Of a DNA stretch of 64,000 nucleotides, positions 28,059-48,112 are shown one piece after another (positions within the stretch are counted from its first letter, which is position 1; every line of letters starts with the position of its first letter). Below the pieces are notes generated by a model. That model was given only the letters and a program-made list of their open reading frames with translations, did not search any database and was not told the DNA's origin. The stretch covers positions 124,001 to 188,000 of the forward strand of contig JABVXU010000066.1 of NCBI GenBank assembly GCA_013365365.1. The letters run 5' to 3'. The position numbers were made by a program, and so were the translations under genes. This stretch comes from Cruorifilaria tuberocauda (lineage: Eukaryota > Nematoda > Chromadorea > Rhabditida > Onchocercidae).

Positions 28059-31000
28059 TCAGTACTGTTGTTGGAATTGATAACCAGCCTGAGGTTGTGC
28101 TTGCGGAGCTCCGTAACTGAATTGATTCTGGGCCGTGATTGGCTGTGCACCATAGGCACCATATCCCTAAAACAATGTCAGTGAAATAGTAGTAAAGAAA
28201 TTTTTTTATCTCGCCTTCAAAGTATAATCAATCACAATAATTCAATCCTTATAAGAACTATTTTTTTTAGTAGTTTTATCACCAAAAATCAGACCAAATC
28301 CATAAGTATCCCAGATAACAGTCAAATTTCTTACATATAGACAAAAACATAATTTGAAAACTGACCGGCTGTTGAGGTCTTGCTTGTGCAGCTGGTTGTT
28401 GTGCGGCAGCAGCAGCAGCAGCATTCTGCTTCAACTGATTTTCGATAACGGCTGCCTGTTCGTGCATACCCATGCTACGATAGTACTCTGCCCATTGTGC
28501 ACTATAATCAGGCTGACCTGAAAGAAATTGAATATGTGCGGCCTTTAATACGAACACTTCAGACAGATTTCCGTGAAATGAATTTGCCATTCTCTTTCAG
28601 TAATCTCTACAGAAACTTGAAATCAGCAAAGAGTTATTGTAGCATTGATCTACTGTCATTAAGTCATGAACAAAGTTCACAAAAATTACATAAACACCAT
28701 CTGCCATTGTTTTCTTCTATCTTCTATCTAATATTACAATCACTGAAAATTCCCTTTATTTATTCATTTCGTAGTGTGTCATACCTGTCTGTGGATTCAC
28801 TGCAGGAGCTGCGCTTGTCTGTGCTGGTTGTGGCTGCGGTTGTGCTGGTTGCTGATATTGAGTTGCATACGCTCCCTGCTGATAACCAGGTTGCTGCTGC
28901 CCTTGTTGTCCGTAATACTGTTGATTCCAAGCAGCCTGTCCGGGATCATTTTGCTGATGACCTTGAACGAAAATATTCACATATTATTTTGTTATGCGCC
29001 TTACATCTAATGATAAAAGCGATCTTTCCATATTCAAAAATAGTTTTACCAAAAGTGGTGTTCCACTGCGCTCCCGCTTGCCCAGCAATACCAGCACTAG
29101 CAAACTGGGCGTTGCCATTACCATATCCTTGAGGAGCATTTGGTACAGCGTTATGTCCAACTCCAAACGCATCACCACCTGCTCCTGGACCGCCTTGCCC
29201 ATGAAATTGTGGTACTGGTGTTCCAGGAGCAATGTCACCAACCTGAAAAAATTTCCTTTGAATCACTCGAGTATTAACACTTCTGTGTGGCAAAATCCAA
29301 CCATGATTCCAATTGACGCATGGCTTGATACATATAACGACTCATTTAAGAAATAAATTTCGTAGCAAAAAACTTCATAAGATTAAAATTAGAGAAATAG
29401 CGTTACTGATAAATTGCTGGCAGTATGCAAATAGAGCGAGAAATTATCGAAATGAATACCTTGATGCGGATAATATGTTGTGCATGATGGATCTGATAGG
29501 GAGTTCCCTTTATGATGAAAACTTTTTCGGATGCATTCGGTGGCGGATCACGTGATAATTCAACGTGTGCTCCACTTTCTGCGCATATCTGAAAAAAATC
29601 TTATCGTGTTTGATTCGCCAAACTACTCATTTCTAATTAACCATGTAATTTATAAATATATCAGTTATGCAAATTATACAACCATAGCAACTTATTACTA
29701 TATGCAATGGAGCTCAAATGTAACTAAAAAAAATTTAACTTTCAAGCACATGCCAAGAATATAAATGAACATATTACAACTGAACATTAGTCATCACCAT
29801 TATAATACAGCCAAACTATTCGTTTTGGGCAAAATATACCGAGAAGGAATAAATATAAATCTAATAACTGCATTACTTGGCATGGAAGAACATTCAGAAA
29901 AACCAATCAGCTATTAAAACCTGTCTGTTATCTGAAGGTTATTGTTGAAGAAAAAAAGAACAAAGATTACCTGTTTGATAGTCTCGCCTCCTTTACCAAT
30001 AACTAAGCCCGTTTTGTTCGATGGAACATGCATGTAAAACATCTCCGCACCACCTGCTGCGCCACTTTTTTTGACGAGTTCGGAAATGAACTGAGTCGCT
30101 TTTGCAATTTGTTCGGCAGTGCCTTGAATGACAGCGCATCGCTCTTGTATTGTCTGATCATCTGCAATAAATCGATATGTAAAACTTCCCAGTTTACATC
30201 TCTTTCATTTCAGTACCAAACGATACACTTTTTTAAATTCATTTCATACAGAATGCTTACACACGACACTACCGTAACCAAACTTTGAAAAACTATAACA
30301 CACATACTATCACTATAATGAAATATTAAAAACAAACCATCAGGTTTAAATTGGATTTTAGCTCCTGATTCAGCAGCAAGCCGTTTGATCGTCTCGCCGC
30401 CTTTTCCAATGATCATACCAACCGACGCACGTGGAACAATGACCTAAAATAAGAAAGTTTCTGGATCATCAGTAAAAACATATTGATGTTGGATCAATGT
30501 TAACTTTATCCACTCCCAGAAAACAGTAAAATAAAAACCCTACTTCTCCAATCGAACGCTGCCCACCACCTATTCCGAATGATCCAGGGAAACCGAAATG
30601 TCCCGGTGGATGGTCCTCACGTGACTGCAAAATTTCCTCAACCATTCTTCGAGCATTCTCAACTTTTTCAGGATCACCAGTAATACGCAAAGGCTTTGGT
30701 TGTCCCCCACTTTCCTGATTTTCTTGTATCATCACCATTTTGACACCAGTTTGTTCCTAAACCATGCTAATAAGCAGAAGTAGAAGCTAAAATTCTTCAA
30801 ACAAAATGTTTGATAATTAATTTTTCCCTGCCGAGAAGTTATAAGATGAATATTGTCAAATACGTAGCCTGCCTGGATATTTTTAATTGTTTCTCCCCCT
30901 TTTCCAATAACGAGGCCGCATTTTGCACCAGGAATAAACATCTCTTGAGTTATTTGACGTCCAGTACCAACGGGAATACCACCATCAAAGTGGCCAGCAC

Positions 31001-33636
31001 GATTCGGTGGAGGGCGATTTCCCGCTCGAGCTATTACCTGAAAATAGATATAAAAAATTTTGAATCAGCAACATACTGATCTGTATCCATAACTATCGAA
31101 CCTCAATTAAGAGAAAATTCTTAATATCTTCAGGTGAACAAAAATGTATTCTTCGAACTTCTTCACCGCAGCAGAAAAACATTAATAACATTTTGTTTCT
31201 GACAAAAAGCTATGAAAATTTTATGATAATGAAAGCAACAATATCAAGAAAAGATATAATATAAAGGAAAATCTAGATAGGAAAACTAGACATATTTCGA
31301 AAAAATAGAAGCACAAAGTCAGGATAAGTGGGTTACACGATTGATAAATATTAAATTGCACGACAGTGAATTAGCAGAAAATAAATGAAACAATACAATA
31401 AATAGAAATGAGAACTCGCAGAAAAATCGCAACAAATTAACTAGTCAATTTTCCCCCTCATATGCACAAAAAAGAAAACAGTAATAAAAATACGGACCAA
31501 CCTCATTTATCATTGCTCTTGCGCGATCTACTGACATTTTACTGCCTTGTAGAGTGCACTGACGCATGTTATTTCCATCTGATTCTGGTGACATTTGCAC
31601 GCGACAGTTGGTCTGTGACTGAATCTGTGATATTTGCTCACCACCACGGCCAATCACTGCAAAATATAACATCATACTTGCAAGTAATCAAGTTAATTAG
31701 TCAAACCAATGCCGAGATCATTAGAGGAATTAGTAAATTAAGCAATTTTAAAAGCAAAAAATAAGTGAGAGCAGTAAAACATCTACCATTACCGAGGCCA
31801 ACACAATGGTCCGGAACCTCCATTGTTTCCATAATGACTTCTCCGACACCTCCAACTGGCGGCATACCTCCTGCCCCAACATGCCCCGGACCTCCCAATG
31901 TTGAGATTTGCATGCTCCCGCCCATGTCCATTGTGTTTCCAGCGATATTGACCCTTTTGGTTGGATACACTGAAAAAATATAAACGTCTTTCCGTTCCAG
32001 AAATATCAACATCATGTCATAATAAATTTTAACTAATTTATATTTGTATATCATGCATGCAAAACACGAAAATATAATATACGCATTGCAAATACGGAGC
32101 TTTAAATGAAATGCACAACCGAGCTGATAAAAATTAACAAGTTAAAAATGACTCGCTCAAAAATTAATTGAAATAATTCACATCAACAACGAAAATCCAT
32201 GAAAAACCGCTATCGATTTATGTACGTATTTGTGAAATTGAAGGCTTCACTTTAAAAAAATCCATAAATTACGAATGAAATACCGTATAAACGCGTATTA
32301 CACCGGTCAAAAACGGAACGTCTCAACGCAATAACTTCCTAATATGAGGTTTAACGTGTGACTGTTTAACGCATCATTTCACTTCTCCCATAACATTTAC
32401 GTATAATATGCAAAATAACAAGTGAATCACTGGTACGTACGGTTAGATGAATCGTCCGAATTCGGTCGCTTCTGCGGATTCGAATGTGAAGAAGCAGCGA
32501 GCTAAACATAACAAGCAAAATATGAACATATACTATAAATGCATATACAATCAATTATCACTTATGATACCATGAATAAAAATTTATAAATAAACATCTT
32601 CTTCTTAAAAAAAATATCACGTAACATCAAACTTACGATAAAAATCGAAATACTGCATATATGGCAAAGAGTTTTAATTTCATTCCAGACAACATATTTC
32701 CAAAACCAAATGGCATCATCATCATCATTATGCAGAAGGCATTCAGTCAGATTTGATGTCACACTTTGGATGTTAATCTTTTTCAACGGGTCGATGTAAC
32801 CGACCGAATTTATAAAATCACAAAACCCCCTTATACTAAAAGGTTTTTTGGAAGCAGCCCATGATGAAGTAAATCAACGCTTCAACATTCTTTTCTTTAC
32901 ATAAAAAGGAGTGATATTTGTTATGCATATATAAATATATAAAATGTATATATAATTCACTACTCGATTAACAAAACAGAATCTAACGGTAATTCTGTAT
33001 TCTTATCGAAATCATTTTCAAGAGAATAGCATAAATCTAGGTAAAGTCTGAAATAGATTACTCTCTAGATTTCGTGCAAAAACTAATATGGACTAAGAAA
33101 CAACAACAATCGTTCCTTTTTTCCTAAATCTAGGAAATAACATCCTTGAAGTAACATCCACAGTCCCAAAGATCACAGCATATAAGGAGAAAAGAGGTCT
33201 TCAATTTATCCTATTCAGATGCATTATTATACTTTCAACCAACAAAGCAAAACGTTTGTAACAACGCATTTGTTAAATGTTCAAATAATTCAACTTCATC
33301 TCTAACAGTACTATATGCGAGCAATGACGGCAAGTTACGCAGTGATTTTCGAAGTCAGTCTTGCCTAATAATTTCCCAAAAAAAAAGAAAAAGCGAACAC
33401 AGAAAGGTTGACCTAAATCAGGCAAATATTACAAAAACTTTTAAAGGAAATAATCAATATATAATAATAGTAATAAATATCAAGAATTTTATACGATATA
33501 CTGCGTAATGCATAACAATGCACTTCATTAAATGCAATTTAGTCTTCAAATATTTAGAATGAAAAAATTAATATACCTCTTTAGCGCGTTGCAATGCGTC
33601 CTGAATAGCGTCGGTAGAGATTATGCCTGTAGACAT
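28059..33636 (-). CDS. FUBP/KSRP-type single-strand nucleic-acid-binding protein, four KH domains
   Basis: Homolog of far-upstream-element-binding protein and KSRP, nuclear regulators of transcription, splicing and mRNA decay. The start is taken as MSTGIISTDAIQDALQRAKE (33636-33577), matching the family's N-terminal DAFKDALQRARQ helix. KRPNSDDSS follows at 32501-32441, then a Gly-rich stretch. All four KH GxxG loops are intact: VIGRGG (exon 31656), VIGKGG (31037), IIGKGG (near 30443) and VIGKGG (near 30163). Downstream exons are Gly/Pro/Gln-rich and carry the family's C-terminal aromatic motif PDYSAQWAEYYR (exon near 28518). A short Ala run follows, and the protein ends GYQFQQQY. The exon ending in IKNIQ (near 30867) seems to use a GC donor. 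C. elegans C12D8.1 is the likely counterpart. Confidence 0.93.
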
Positions 33637-35351
33637 GCCGCGACAACAGCCATCAATGGAATTCAAACTACTGCCTGACGAAAAAAAAAAATTGTACGAC
33701 GATAGAACCTTTCCAAATAGCCCCGATCTGGAATGATACCAAAACCGGTGACAAGACAAACTAACTAAGTTTGGTATCAGGGCTTACCAACTATCTAATC
33801 ACTTCAAATAATATCATCTTTGTCGGTGATACATCAAATTACTGTCCAGAGTAATATCAGTATGTCATTCAATTAAAATTCACTTAACAACCAACCCATG
33901 GGAACCAAAACCAAATACCATTACTGTGGCACCAAAATATCACCATCGTGATACCTACACAACACAACCGAGAATACCACACCGTGGTACCACACACCAC
34001 CATCCCCGCCCTCATCACTCTGATACGGAGCACACACTCGTCACAGCGCGCACGACCACCCCATTCAGAACGCGCACGCATCATAAGCCATTCCAACCAA
34101 ATTGTTATAAACATAAATTCAAATCGTAATGACGAAAAGGGCGCGTATTTGAATCGTAGGAATTTACACTTTCTAAAGCGCTCATGCTTGTTCAAATTTT
34201 AAAACATTTTCATTTATATCTACCTGTTAAAATTGTGCAATACTAGCAAATGACAATACCATTCATCCGTTTAGCGCATAATGAATTAAGCAATAGCGAA
34301 GCATTATTCAACCGGATTATTTGAGAAAAAATATCCCGAATGGAAAAGATCAGCCGGCTATATATGATCAGTGTTTCACATCAATTGCACGACGTTTTTC
34401 TTTTGTTTGAAGGAAAATGTAAAGATACAAGAGTACTTAGAAGTAGAACGAGAACAACACATACTGTTTCAGATATTTTTTCTGTTTAATAAATAAAGTA
34501 TCAGATAAGGAAGAATTTTTTTTCCATCCCAATTGTGTAACTTTCATTCCAATAACGATGAAAGATAGAATAAAATATATATCACAATTTTTAAACTTAA
34601 TTATTGGTTCAATACAAATCTTTGGAAAAAGTAGAAATTGAAAAGTTCAAATTTATGTTGTAACAGTAGTGCATTGTCAATTAAACATACCATGATACGA
34701 AATTCTGTTATTTTCGGAAGCAATGACTGGAAATAGATGATATGCTCGCTTCAAATACTGTAGTCTTTGAAGAAAGATAAATTATAAATTACTTTGATGA
34801 AACGTATCAAGCCTGCTTTTCAGATAAAAACAAAACTTCGAAATCTCATAACGAATCGAAACAAATAACAGTAGCCTATACTTGCATTTATATCAACACT
34901 TAAGAGAAACAAATACATCACCTTACATAAGAGACAACACAGTACCTTCATGAAACAATTACACATTATGTAGCATAAAGAATCAGATATGTTGTACTGT
35001 AAGGTTATACATGCATTACGCAACGATAAATTCACAATAAATCTCGACCTGTATTAAAGTAAAAAGATGATTTGTTCTCATTTATAAGTGATTCCCAGTA
35101 TTCAGAAATATAGAGTAAACATATAACAAAATACCAATTTGAAAACCTAATAAGGTTAAATACAACAGTTGAAAATAAAAACCAACAAAATATGGCGAAA
35201 TGATTTAGTGTATTTCTAATGATATGAACCACAAATGTAATAGCACAATATCTTCCGAATAATTCATATCAAAATCAAAAATGAATAATTCGAGTTTCAG
35301 AGCTTCAACAATGCTCATTAATTAGATAATTGCAATGTCATAACAAATGTT
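33637..35351. other. FUBP upstream region with a GC-richer patch; 3' flank of fumarate reductase
   Basis: Directly upstream of the FUBP start is an acceptor-like T-run then TCAG (33676-33690 on the minus strand), a possible trans-splice site. At 33890-34095 base composition rises sharply in C and G, with ACCAC/GTGGT short inverted repeats. This may be the FUBP promoter. Open frames there on both strands are composition effects. The rest, to 35351, is AT-rich and empty. Confidence 0.4.
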
Positions 35352-41520
<6,169 letters not shown>

Positions 41521-43355
41521 GTTATTAGTAATAAAAATGCAAAAAATTGCATTCGTAAGATGAAGAATTCGAAATAATATAAAAAGACTGAAAATATTGC
41601 ATTTACATAATCAACCTTTTATTGTATCGAATAAAAAGTCTGCATAATAAACTAAGACAAAGAAATGTAAAAATGCCTTCGCAATTTTTGCTCAATAGAA
41701 CAATGTACTCTGTAGTACCTTAATTAGCTGATAATTCTAACTTAGGAACTTTCAATTAAATTAAGGTAATGCAGTTAGGAATGTCCTAAATTAGTTCTTC
41801 AATTCAACAGTTATATTCTTCTGATCTCAGTTTTATTGACTGTTCATAAATCTCAAAATTGATCATGTCATAGACAGACTTTTTTTAATTATTTTTTCTC
41901 CGGCAACTTCCAATTTCACTTCATCAATTGTGAGAAAACTTCAAAAGAAAAATCCCTCCAATGCTATTCAATAGTTATTAATTGCCAAAATTGCGCTGAA
42001 AAGAAAAATGGCGAAAATTTATCATGCAGAAAAGAAAAAATGCATTGATGACTTCGGACATTTTGCCAATAACTCCTAATTTAATACTTTGCAGAAGAAA
42101 GGAACTCTACGTTTCACTTCAAACAGAACAACATTCTTCCCTAATTTATTAATAAAAATTTGAACCCATCAAAAGACAAACAATCTCATACAAGAGCTAC
42201 TGGTATACTAGACTTTCAGTCAAATGTATCCTATCAAATACCTAATGGCATTCATGGACTTTTAGATCAGTACGATCTAAGACCACCGTATTTAGAAAGT
42301 CCAGTAAAAAAAAACTGCTTTCAGACAATATTACAATTTCGGGAAAATTTAGAGAAGATAAAAAGATGATTAGTACTATCAACGAGATCAAAAACACTTT
42401 CCTGAAATTTTTATTTATTCATCACTATGAAAATATAACTGTGCATAACTGCAATGAATTGGGAGATGATAGTTTCGAATGAATTTTATGGCTTTAAGGT
42501 ATTACGAATTCTGAACAAATAATAGTACATAACAGTTAAATATTTAATCAGATAAATACTATTAAGCTGTTAAAGCTCATATGATTACAGAATAGCAATG
42601 ATATTTTACAGATTATGTTTAGAAGAACAGAAAAACTGAAAGTTCTGGAAAAAAAGTATTCTAAACAGTTTAAGAATATTTTTAGTGAATAGCATAGTTT
42701 CATGTTTCGAGCATTTTTCATCTTCACTTTATAGTCAATGTCAACGTGTTGTAATCTGATCTTGTGATCTGAAAATCAAGGTACGACCTTCCATGATAAT
42801 TTGCGAATCACTAAAAAATTCATCAGAAAGACCAGAAAAGGTATGCCAATAATAAGAGACTTGCTATAATAATTCCAGTATTGTACAAAAAAAATACAGC
42901 AGATAGCCACACCACAGAATATAACGTACAAATATTAAAACCAAATTTTTGAGCAAATTAATGAAAACTCATATTTAGTTTCCCTTAGATTGTACGATAA
43001 TAAGATTGCAGGCAAGAACTGAGAAGCTCCGGAATGAGTCAGAAATGAAGTCTGGAAAGAGAAGTGAATAAAAAATTCTGTTTCAGTTTAGTAGTTGCAT
43101 GTACAAAACTGAAATAAAGAGGAACCCAGAAAAGAGAATGCTGCACACATAAAATTGAAATGAAGACAGGAAGCCAAAGAAGAAAAAACTCAGTGTAACA
43201 TGATGTGATCAGAAAATCATTGAGTATAAAACTAAATAAGAACAATTTGGCAGAAGAATGCCCGCTAAGAAACATGAGCAAAAGAGAAGCAAAGAAATGG
43301 AAAAATTTGAACATGCGCATTTGTGTAGAGCTATTTCATTAACTTCAGCAAACAA
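41521..43355. other. Spacer between fumarate reductase and PABIR-like gene
   Basis: AT-rich. A plus-strand frame without ATG at 42145-42369 encodes a 70-odd residue stretch of protein-like composition (for example NGIHGLLDQYDLRPPYLESP). It follows a possible acceptor TTTGCAG at 42090-42096, but a stop intervenes and no partner exon was found. It is treated as an unsupported exon candidate. Confidence 0.3.
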
Positions 43356-46300
43356 TCACTTGTCTTTTTTCATCTGCGTAGCTCTGATCGCTCCACGTGA
43401 TTCCTAAAACATTGAAATAATTGACCTACGAAAAGCTATGAAAAGAAATACTTCTAATCTAAATTTAAAATCTACAGAAAATAAGTTATTGAATTGAAAA
43501 TATTTTAATTAAAATTTGCAATACCTCTGAACCTGTTCTCTGTTCACCCACTGAGTCTTCATCGTCATCTAGTTCCATCGGAGGAGGGGGTAGTTTAACT
43601 TGGATTGCTGGATCAACCAGAAGACGAGGCCGGAAAGGAAAGGAAAACGGATTCGCCAATTCCAAAGATTTACTTCAAATAATTTGCTATATTTATCGCA
43701 AAAAGTATTCATTTTTGCTTCAGATTATTTGCTATACTTACCATTAAAATGTAGATTCTGTATTTTGTTTACAGAGAAACCAAGCGACCCAGTGACCTTC
43801 GATTGCAGGATCATTTTTCAGTAACTTTTAATAACCGAATAAAATGAATAAAATTGAACCCCCAGATATGTTAAAGGAATTCTCATTAAGTATAGCGAAC
43901 TCTGGCGAAGTACAATAAACAAAACTTAATGTGATTTTAGAAATACATTTTAACACCGAACTAACTCCTTACATTGTCGATTCGGAAGAATTCGCAGAAT
44001 TTTCCAATGCGAGTGGAGAAACGCATCCACGACTTATAATATGAGGTTGCTGACAAAGTCGTTTCGCTATCCTATAAATTATTAAATGATCATTTTTCAA
44101 CTTATTTCTCAAAATACAATTTTCAATAATTCTCTCGTTCAGATTTCCTATAATTTATTACTTGAATAAGGATAAGAGAAAAGAAACCGCGCTGCACGTT
44201 GATCAGAATCTAATTCGCAGCCAGCTGAACTGGTGTATCGACGTTTTATCACTTGACGAACAGCTATAGGACTCAGACTTCTAAAAATAATAAACGAAAT
44301 TACAAAGCGTCGAATGTCGAATATTTTGTGATTGATTGTTAGAAAAAATAAAAACAAAACATGAAATTGATCACATTAATTTTTTTTAATGGAGCCAATA
44401 AGTATACCGTAGTGTATTCCGTGTAGGACTGGGTGTTGGACTTGGACTTGGAGAATACGTAATGTTGTTACGAACAACTTGTTGCGTTGAAGGTGAATAA
44501 CATTGCTGAAAAAATTTACGAATTATAGACTTGCCAATGAAAAATTAAACTACTTGTAAAACAACCTTAAAATTCATTTCCTAAAATGGCTCCAGTTACT
44601 ATGCGATAATTCCCATATTATCTAGTGAAACTATCATGAAAACTATTAGACTGCCCTATAAATTCATAAAAATCAAAATGTGCATATCATTCGACTTTAG
44701 AATATTTGTTCCAAATGAAATAAAACAACTATTGGATTTACTGGAGTTTATAAAAGTATCTGCTCTTCGTCTTTCCATTCAACAAAATTTTATTGCTTAT
44801 TTACAAGAAGTTTTAAACTAAACAACCTTTTGTATATCAACTGATCGTGTCGGTGATGGTGAACAACTGTGTGGTATAAAAGCATTCGTTAAAACGGAAA
44901 TAGGCTCCGAAAGAGAATGCGTTCTCTTTCGTTCCGCACTACCTCCGATACTGAAGTCATCGAATCCCAAAGATACCTAAACAAAAGATTGGAAGAAAAA
45001 CTAATTGCCATACAAAATTTTAAAAATTGTAAATTAATAATGAAATTAGCACTTGCTCAAAGATTTAATATTTCCTGCACCTGTTGGGCAAATTGCATTA
45101 ATCTTTCGTGGGCGAGTTCGCTTTCAATTGAATAATTACTTTCTCGACGTATATTTGCAACACGTGAATGCGAAGGCACCGGATGACATGCTGGTGATGA
45201 TCGTCCCGAAACAGTAGGCGATGGCGTAAACTACAAGCAATAAAAAATAAAGATTCTGTCATTTATGAAAAAAAGAGAAAATCTCCTCCAAAACTTCTTT
45301 AGAAAACGGCCGAAAATGGAAAAAAATTGAGAATACGGTTTTTATCTCTAATGCTAAAAGAGCAGCAGTTTATAAACGATTTTTGCAATTTTTTTAAATT
45401 TTTTTAATGTGTCAAATGTCATTTAAGCAAAAATTTTAGCTAACACCGATAGTAACTTAGCACGATTTTTCGTATTTCTCATAATGCAAAGATATATTTT
45501 CAACATTTGCACTTGATTTGTAAATATTCAGACACTCACAGTACGTGATAGTGAAGTTTTTCGTTCTGGTTCATATCCACTTCCAGCAACACCATTGAGT
45601 GAACGCAGTCTAATGCCGCTTTGTTCAGCAGTATTTTGTCGTTCAAAACGAGAATGTGCCCCAAAACTAAGTTAGAAAAAGAAACTGCATATTTTCATGC
45701 TTTGATAATACAAAATACCAATGATTTAAAATTCAAAACTCAAAAGAAATCTCCAATACCGAAAGATTCTGAATTATTCTGCGTAGTTTAACTTAACTTA
45801 GATGACCTTCATGCATACCTGCTACTGCTACTATCTTCTGCAGTTATATCTTCATCACTTGCACTATCAGGAGCACAAGATAGACGAGTACGTGCTGCAC
45901 CGTCTTGTTCGACCCGTCCATTATTATAAGTTCTTCGACTTCCTCCATTCAAAAGTAGATTTGAAGATATGGCATTCGTTGTCACTGATGGCACCGATAG
46001 CGCATTTTGTTGATTTAATGATGAACATCTAAAATTAGCCTTTATATGTACATAAATAAAGATTCAAGTGTATATACATAATGAAAAAAAAATCGTTTGC
46101 AAAATATTTGGAATACGACAATTTTTTGTTGTATTTGAAGAACTTACGACGAATGGCGTGATAAAGATGAAATATCAATTTCTGATTCATTAATAGAACT
46201 TACGACGAATGCCGTGATAATGATGAAATATCAATTTCTGATTCACTAATATTAGAGGAATACGGTGAACTTTGCGCTGAACAAACAGGTGAATTGTGAT

Positions 46301-46358
46301 CCGTAGATGTTGGCAGCTCACATCTCACCTCTGTAACAGAAAACTGAAACATGTTCAT
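43356..46358 (-). CDS. PABIR/FAM122-type PP2A-B55 regulator
   Basis: Ten exons, all in phase, give 432 residues: 46358-46204, 46028-45819, 45666-45540, 45230-45081, 44976-44827, 44505-44408, 44280-44162, 44066-43973, 43672-43525 and 43403-43356. The conserved core matches human FAM122A/PABIR1 in order. ESELAHERLMQFAQQ then VSLGFDDFSI correspond to its AHEREMQTAMQIS and LSLSDNDF. HSCSPSPTRS and QCYSPSTQQVV correspond to PAPSPTRG and QCFSPSLQ. SPTPSPTRN, SLSPIAV and KRLCQQ follow. FAM122A inhibits PP2A-B55 and so influences mitotic entry and checkpoint control. RVANIR (187-192) sits where the human B55-binding RLHQIK lies. The protein is Ser/Pro-rich, without membrane segments, and likely nuclear or cytoplasmic. 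The C-terminal exon with PPPPMELDDDED is not conserved to my eye. The first ATG and the ninth exon's acceptor are less certain. Confidence 0.82.
46141..46252. repeat. 56-bp tandem duplication over a coding exon end and 5' splice site
   Basis: Units 46141-46196 and 46197-46252 differ at three positions by eye. On the minus strand each contains the end of the first PABIR-like coding exon (SEIDISSLSRHS) and a GTAAGT donor. Reading through the first donor meets a stop, so only the upstream copy can serve as exon. Confidence 0.88.
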
Positions 46359-48112
46359 GCAGATTACACTCAACTATCCACACAGATAGAAATGACTGAT
46401 CGCTTCAATTCTGTGCAGAAACAATGAAGATTTACGATAATATGCAAAAATTAGAGATTTCAAATCGGTTCAATATCCATATCGCAATATCGATCCAAAT
46501 TTACAACTACAGAATATAGATAACATTCGTCGGTATCACATCACATTACTAATTTGTTCAAAAAAACGAATCGTTTTACTTTCATAAAATTATACTTCTT
46601 ACACTCTGCTAGGCCGGAGCCAAAAAATCAATGAATACCTGTGGATTCGAGATTGATGTCTCCCATAGCATTAGTGAATGATATACAATCACAACCTATT
46701 TAACTATTCAGCGCTTGATTTTATCAATGTATTTATCTGAAAAATAAGGTGAGTAATAGCAAGCAATACGAATACAGTAACTGTCGCATTGAAAATAAAA
46801 TAGAAAAACTACGGATACTTTTAGGATCGAAATTTTGGATTTTTCAACAAATAGAAAAGAGTTTACTCATGATAAAGATATGCATTTCTATTGGTAATAA
46901 CTCATAACAACCATATAGAAGAAGTAAGTGGTGAGGGAAGACGTGAACATGGACGTACAATTACGCCAAAAGGAAGGTGATTAGATTTTAAAAATTTTAG
47001 AGGCAACTATAAGCATTAAAAGATAAGCTAAGAACATCGAGAAAAACAAGAGGTCAATTACCACAAGGTCAATCACTACAAGGTTAATCACTATTAAATT
47101 GCGCTTCATCCCATCGCACAATTCTTTCAGAGCTGCAACAGACAGCTGTTTGAGTGAAAGTGACAGGTTTCAAATTTGATGTCTCTTTGATCGCGGGAAT
47201 TCCGATGTTTCCTAGAGATACAAGAGAAGCACCAAAGAGACGAGGAGAAGCGGTCTACTTTTCCAGTGAAAGCTTTAGAATGTTTGTAAACGAAGATTTG
47301 AAATTGAAGATCGATGCAATTCAATAGAATGGTAATATTTAGTTAAGCAATTTAGAGAGTTGAAGAAGCTAACAGCTACGGAAAAATTAAGAACTAGTTT
47401 CTATATATTTGCTTTAGGTTTTTTTAAATTTAATATTTGAAACAATCCAATTTTTCGGGCTTACAAATACTTTACCTATTTTATTCTACATTAAGTTCTT
47501 AATTTAGTTCTGCTGAAATTATGGAAAAATGGAGGTCCACACCTAAGAAACTTGATTTTCAAAACAATCCTCCAGCAGATGGATTATAGTTTTGAAAAAT
47601 TAAAACATATGGACACAAGAAGGTATAAATAACTTTTATTAAATAATGAAAGTAAGAAAGAGAAGAAATCAATGAGCTGTCATATTTGCTTTCCTTATTA
47701 ATTTTTCAATAGCATTTTTAATAATTTTAAACGATTATTCGGTTTGCTTTCAGAAATTTAATAACTTCCAGTTTATTGATCAATTACAAGAGGATTATAA
47801 CTGATTTGCTTATTTGCAATCTTATTGATTTTTCGAACATTTTCAATCAATCAATTAAAGTAACACTGTAAATATATTTATTGTAAGATAAAACGATCGA
47901 ATTACTGCTCTTTCTCGAAAGAGAAAATTTCATTTATAATTTTTCTTTATCCCATACCATAATCAATTTTTAAGATAAATATCTTTACATCTTTTATTTA
48001 ACTTGAATTCATATCTAATAAATCCTTTAATATTAGCTTAAAGATACCTGAAATTGACCAAGATATGCAATAAAGAGAAGATCAAATTTTAGAAGAACAA
48101 ATTTTTCAATAT

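Noticed and set aside
28497..29356. Long plus-strand frames (up to 211 codons)
   Set aside because: Antisense shadows of the Gln/Gly-rich FUBP exons; the minus strand carries clear KH-protein sequence.
33884..34202. Open frames of 67-103 codons on both strands in the GC-richer patch
   Set aside because: Fewer stops because of composition; sequences are low complexity and unlike any protein.
42145..42369. Plus-strand frame with LLDQYDLRPPYLESP
   Set aside because: No ATG, a stop just upstream, and no joining exon found; kept only as a note in the spacer entry.
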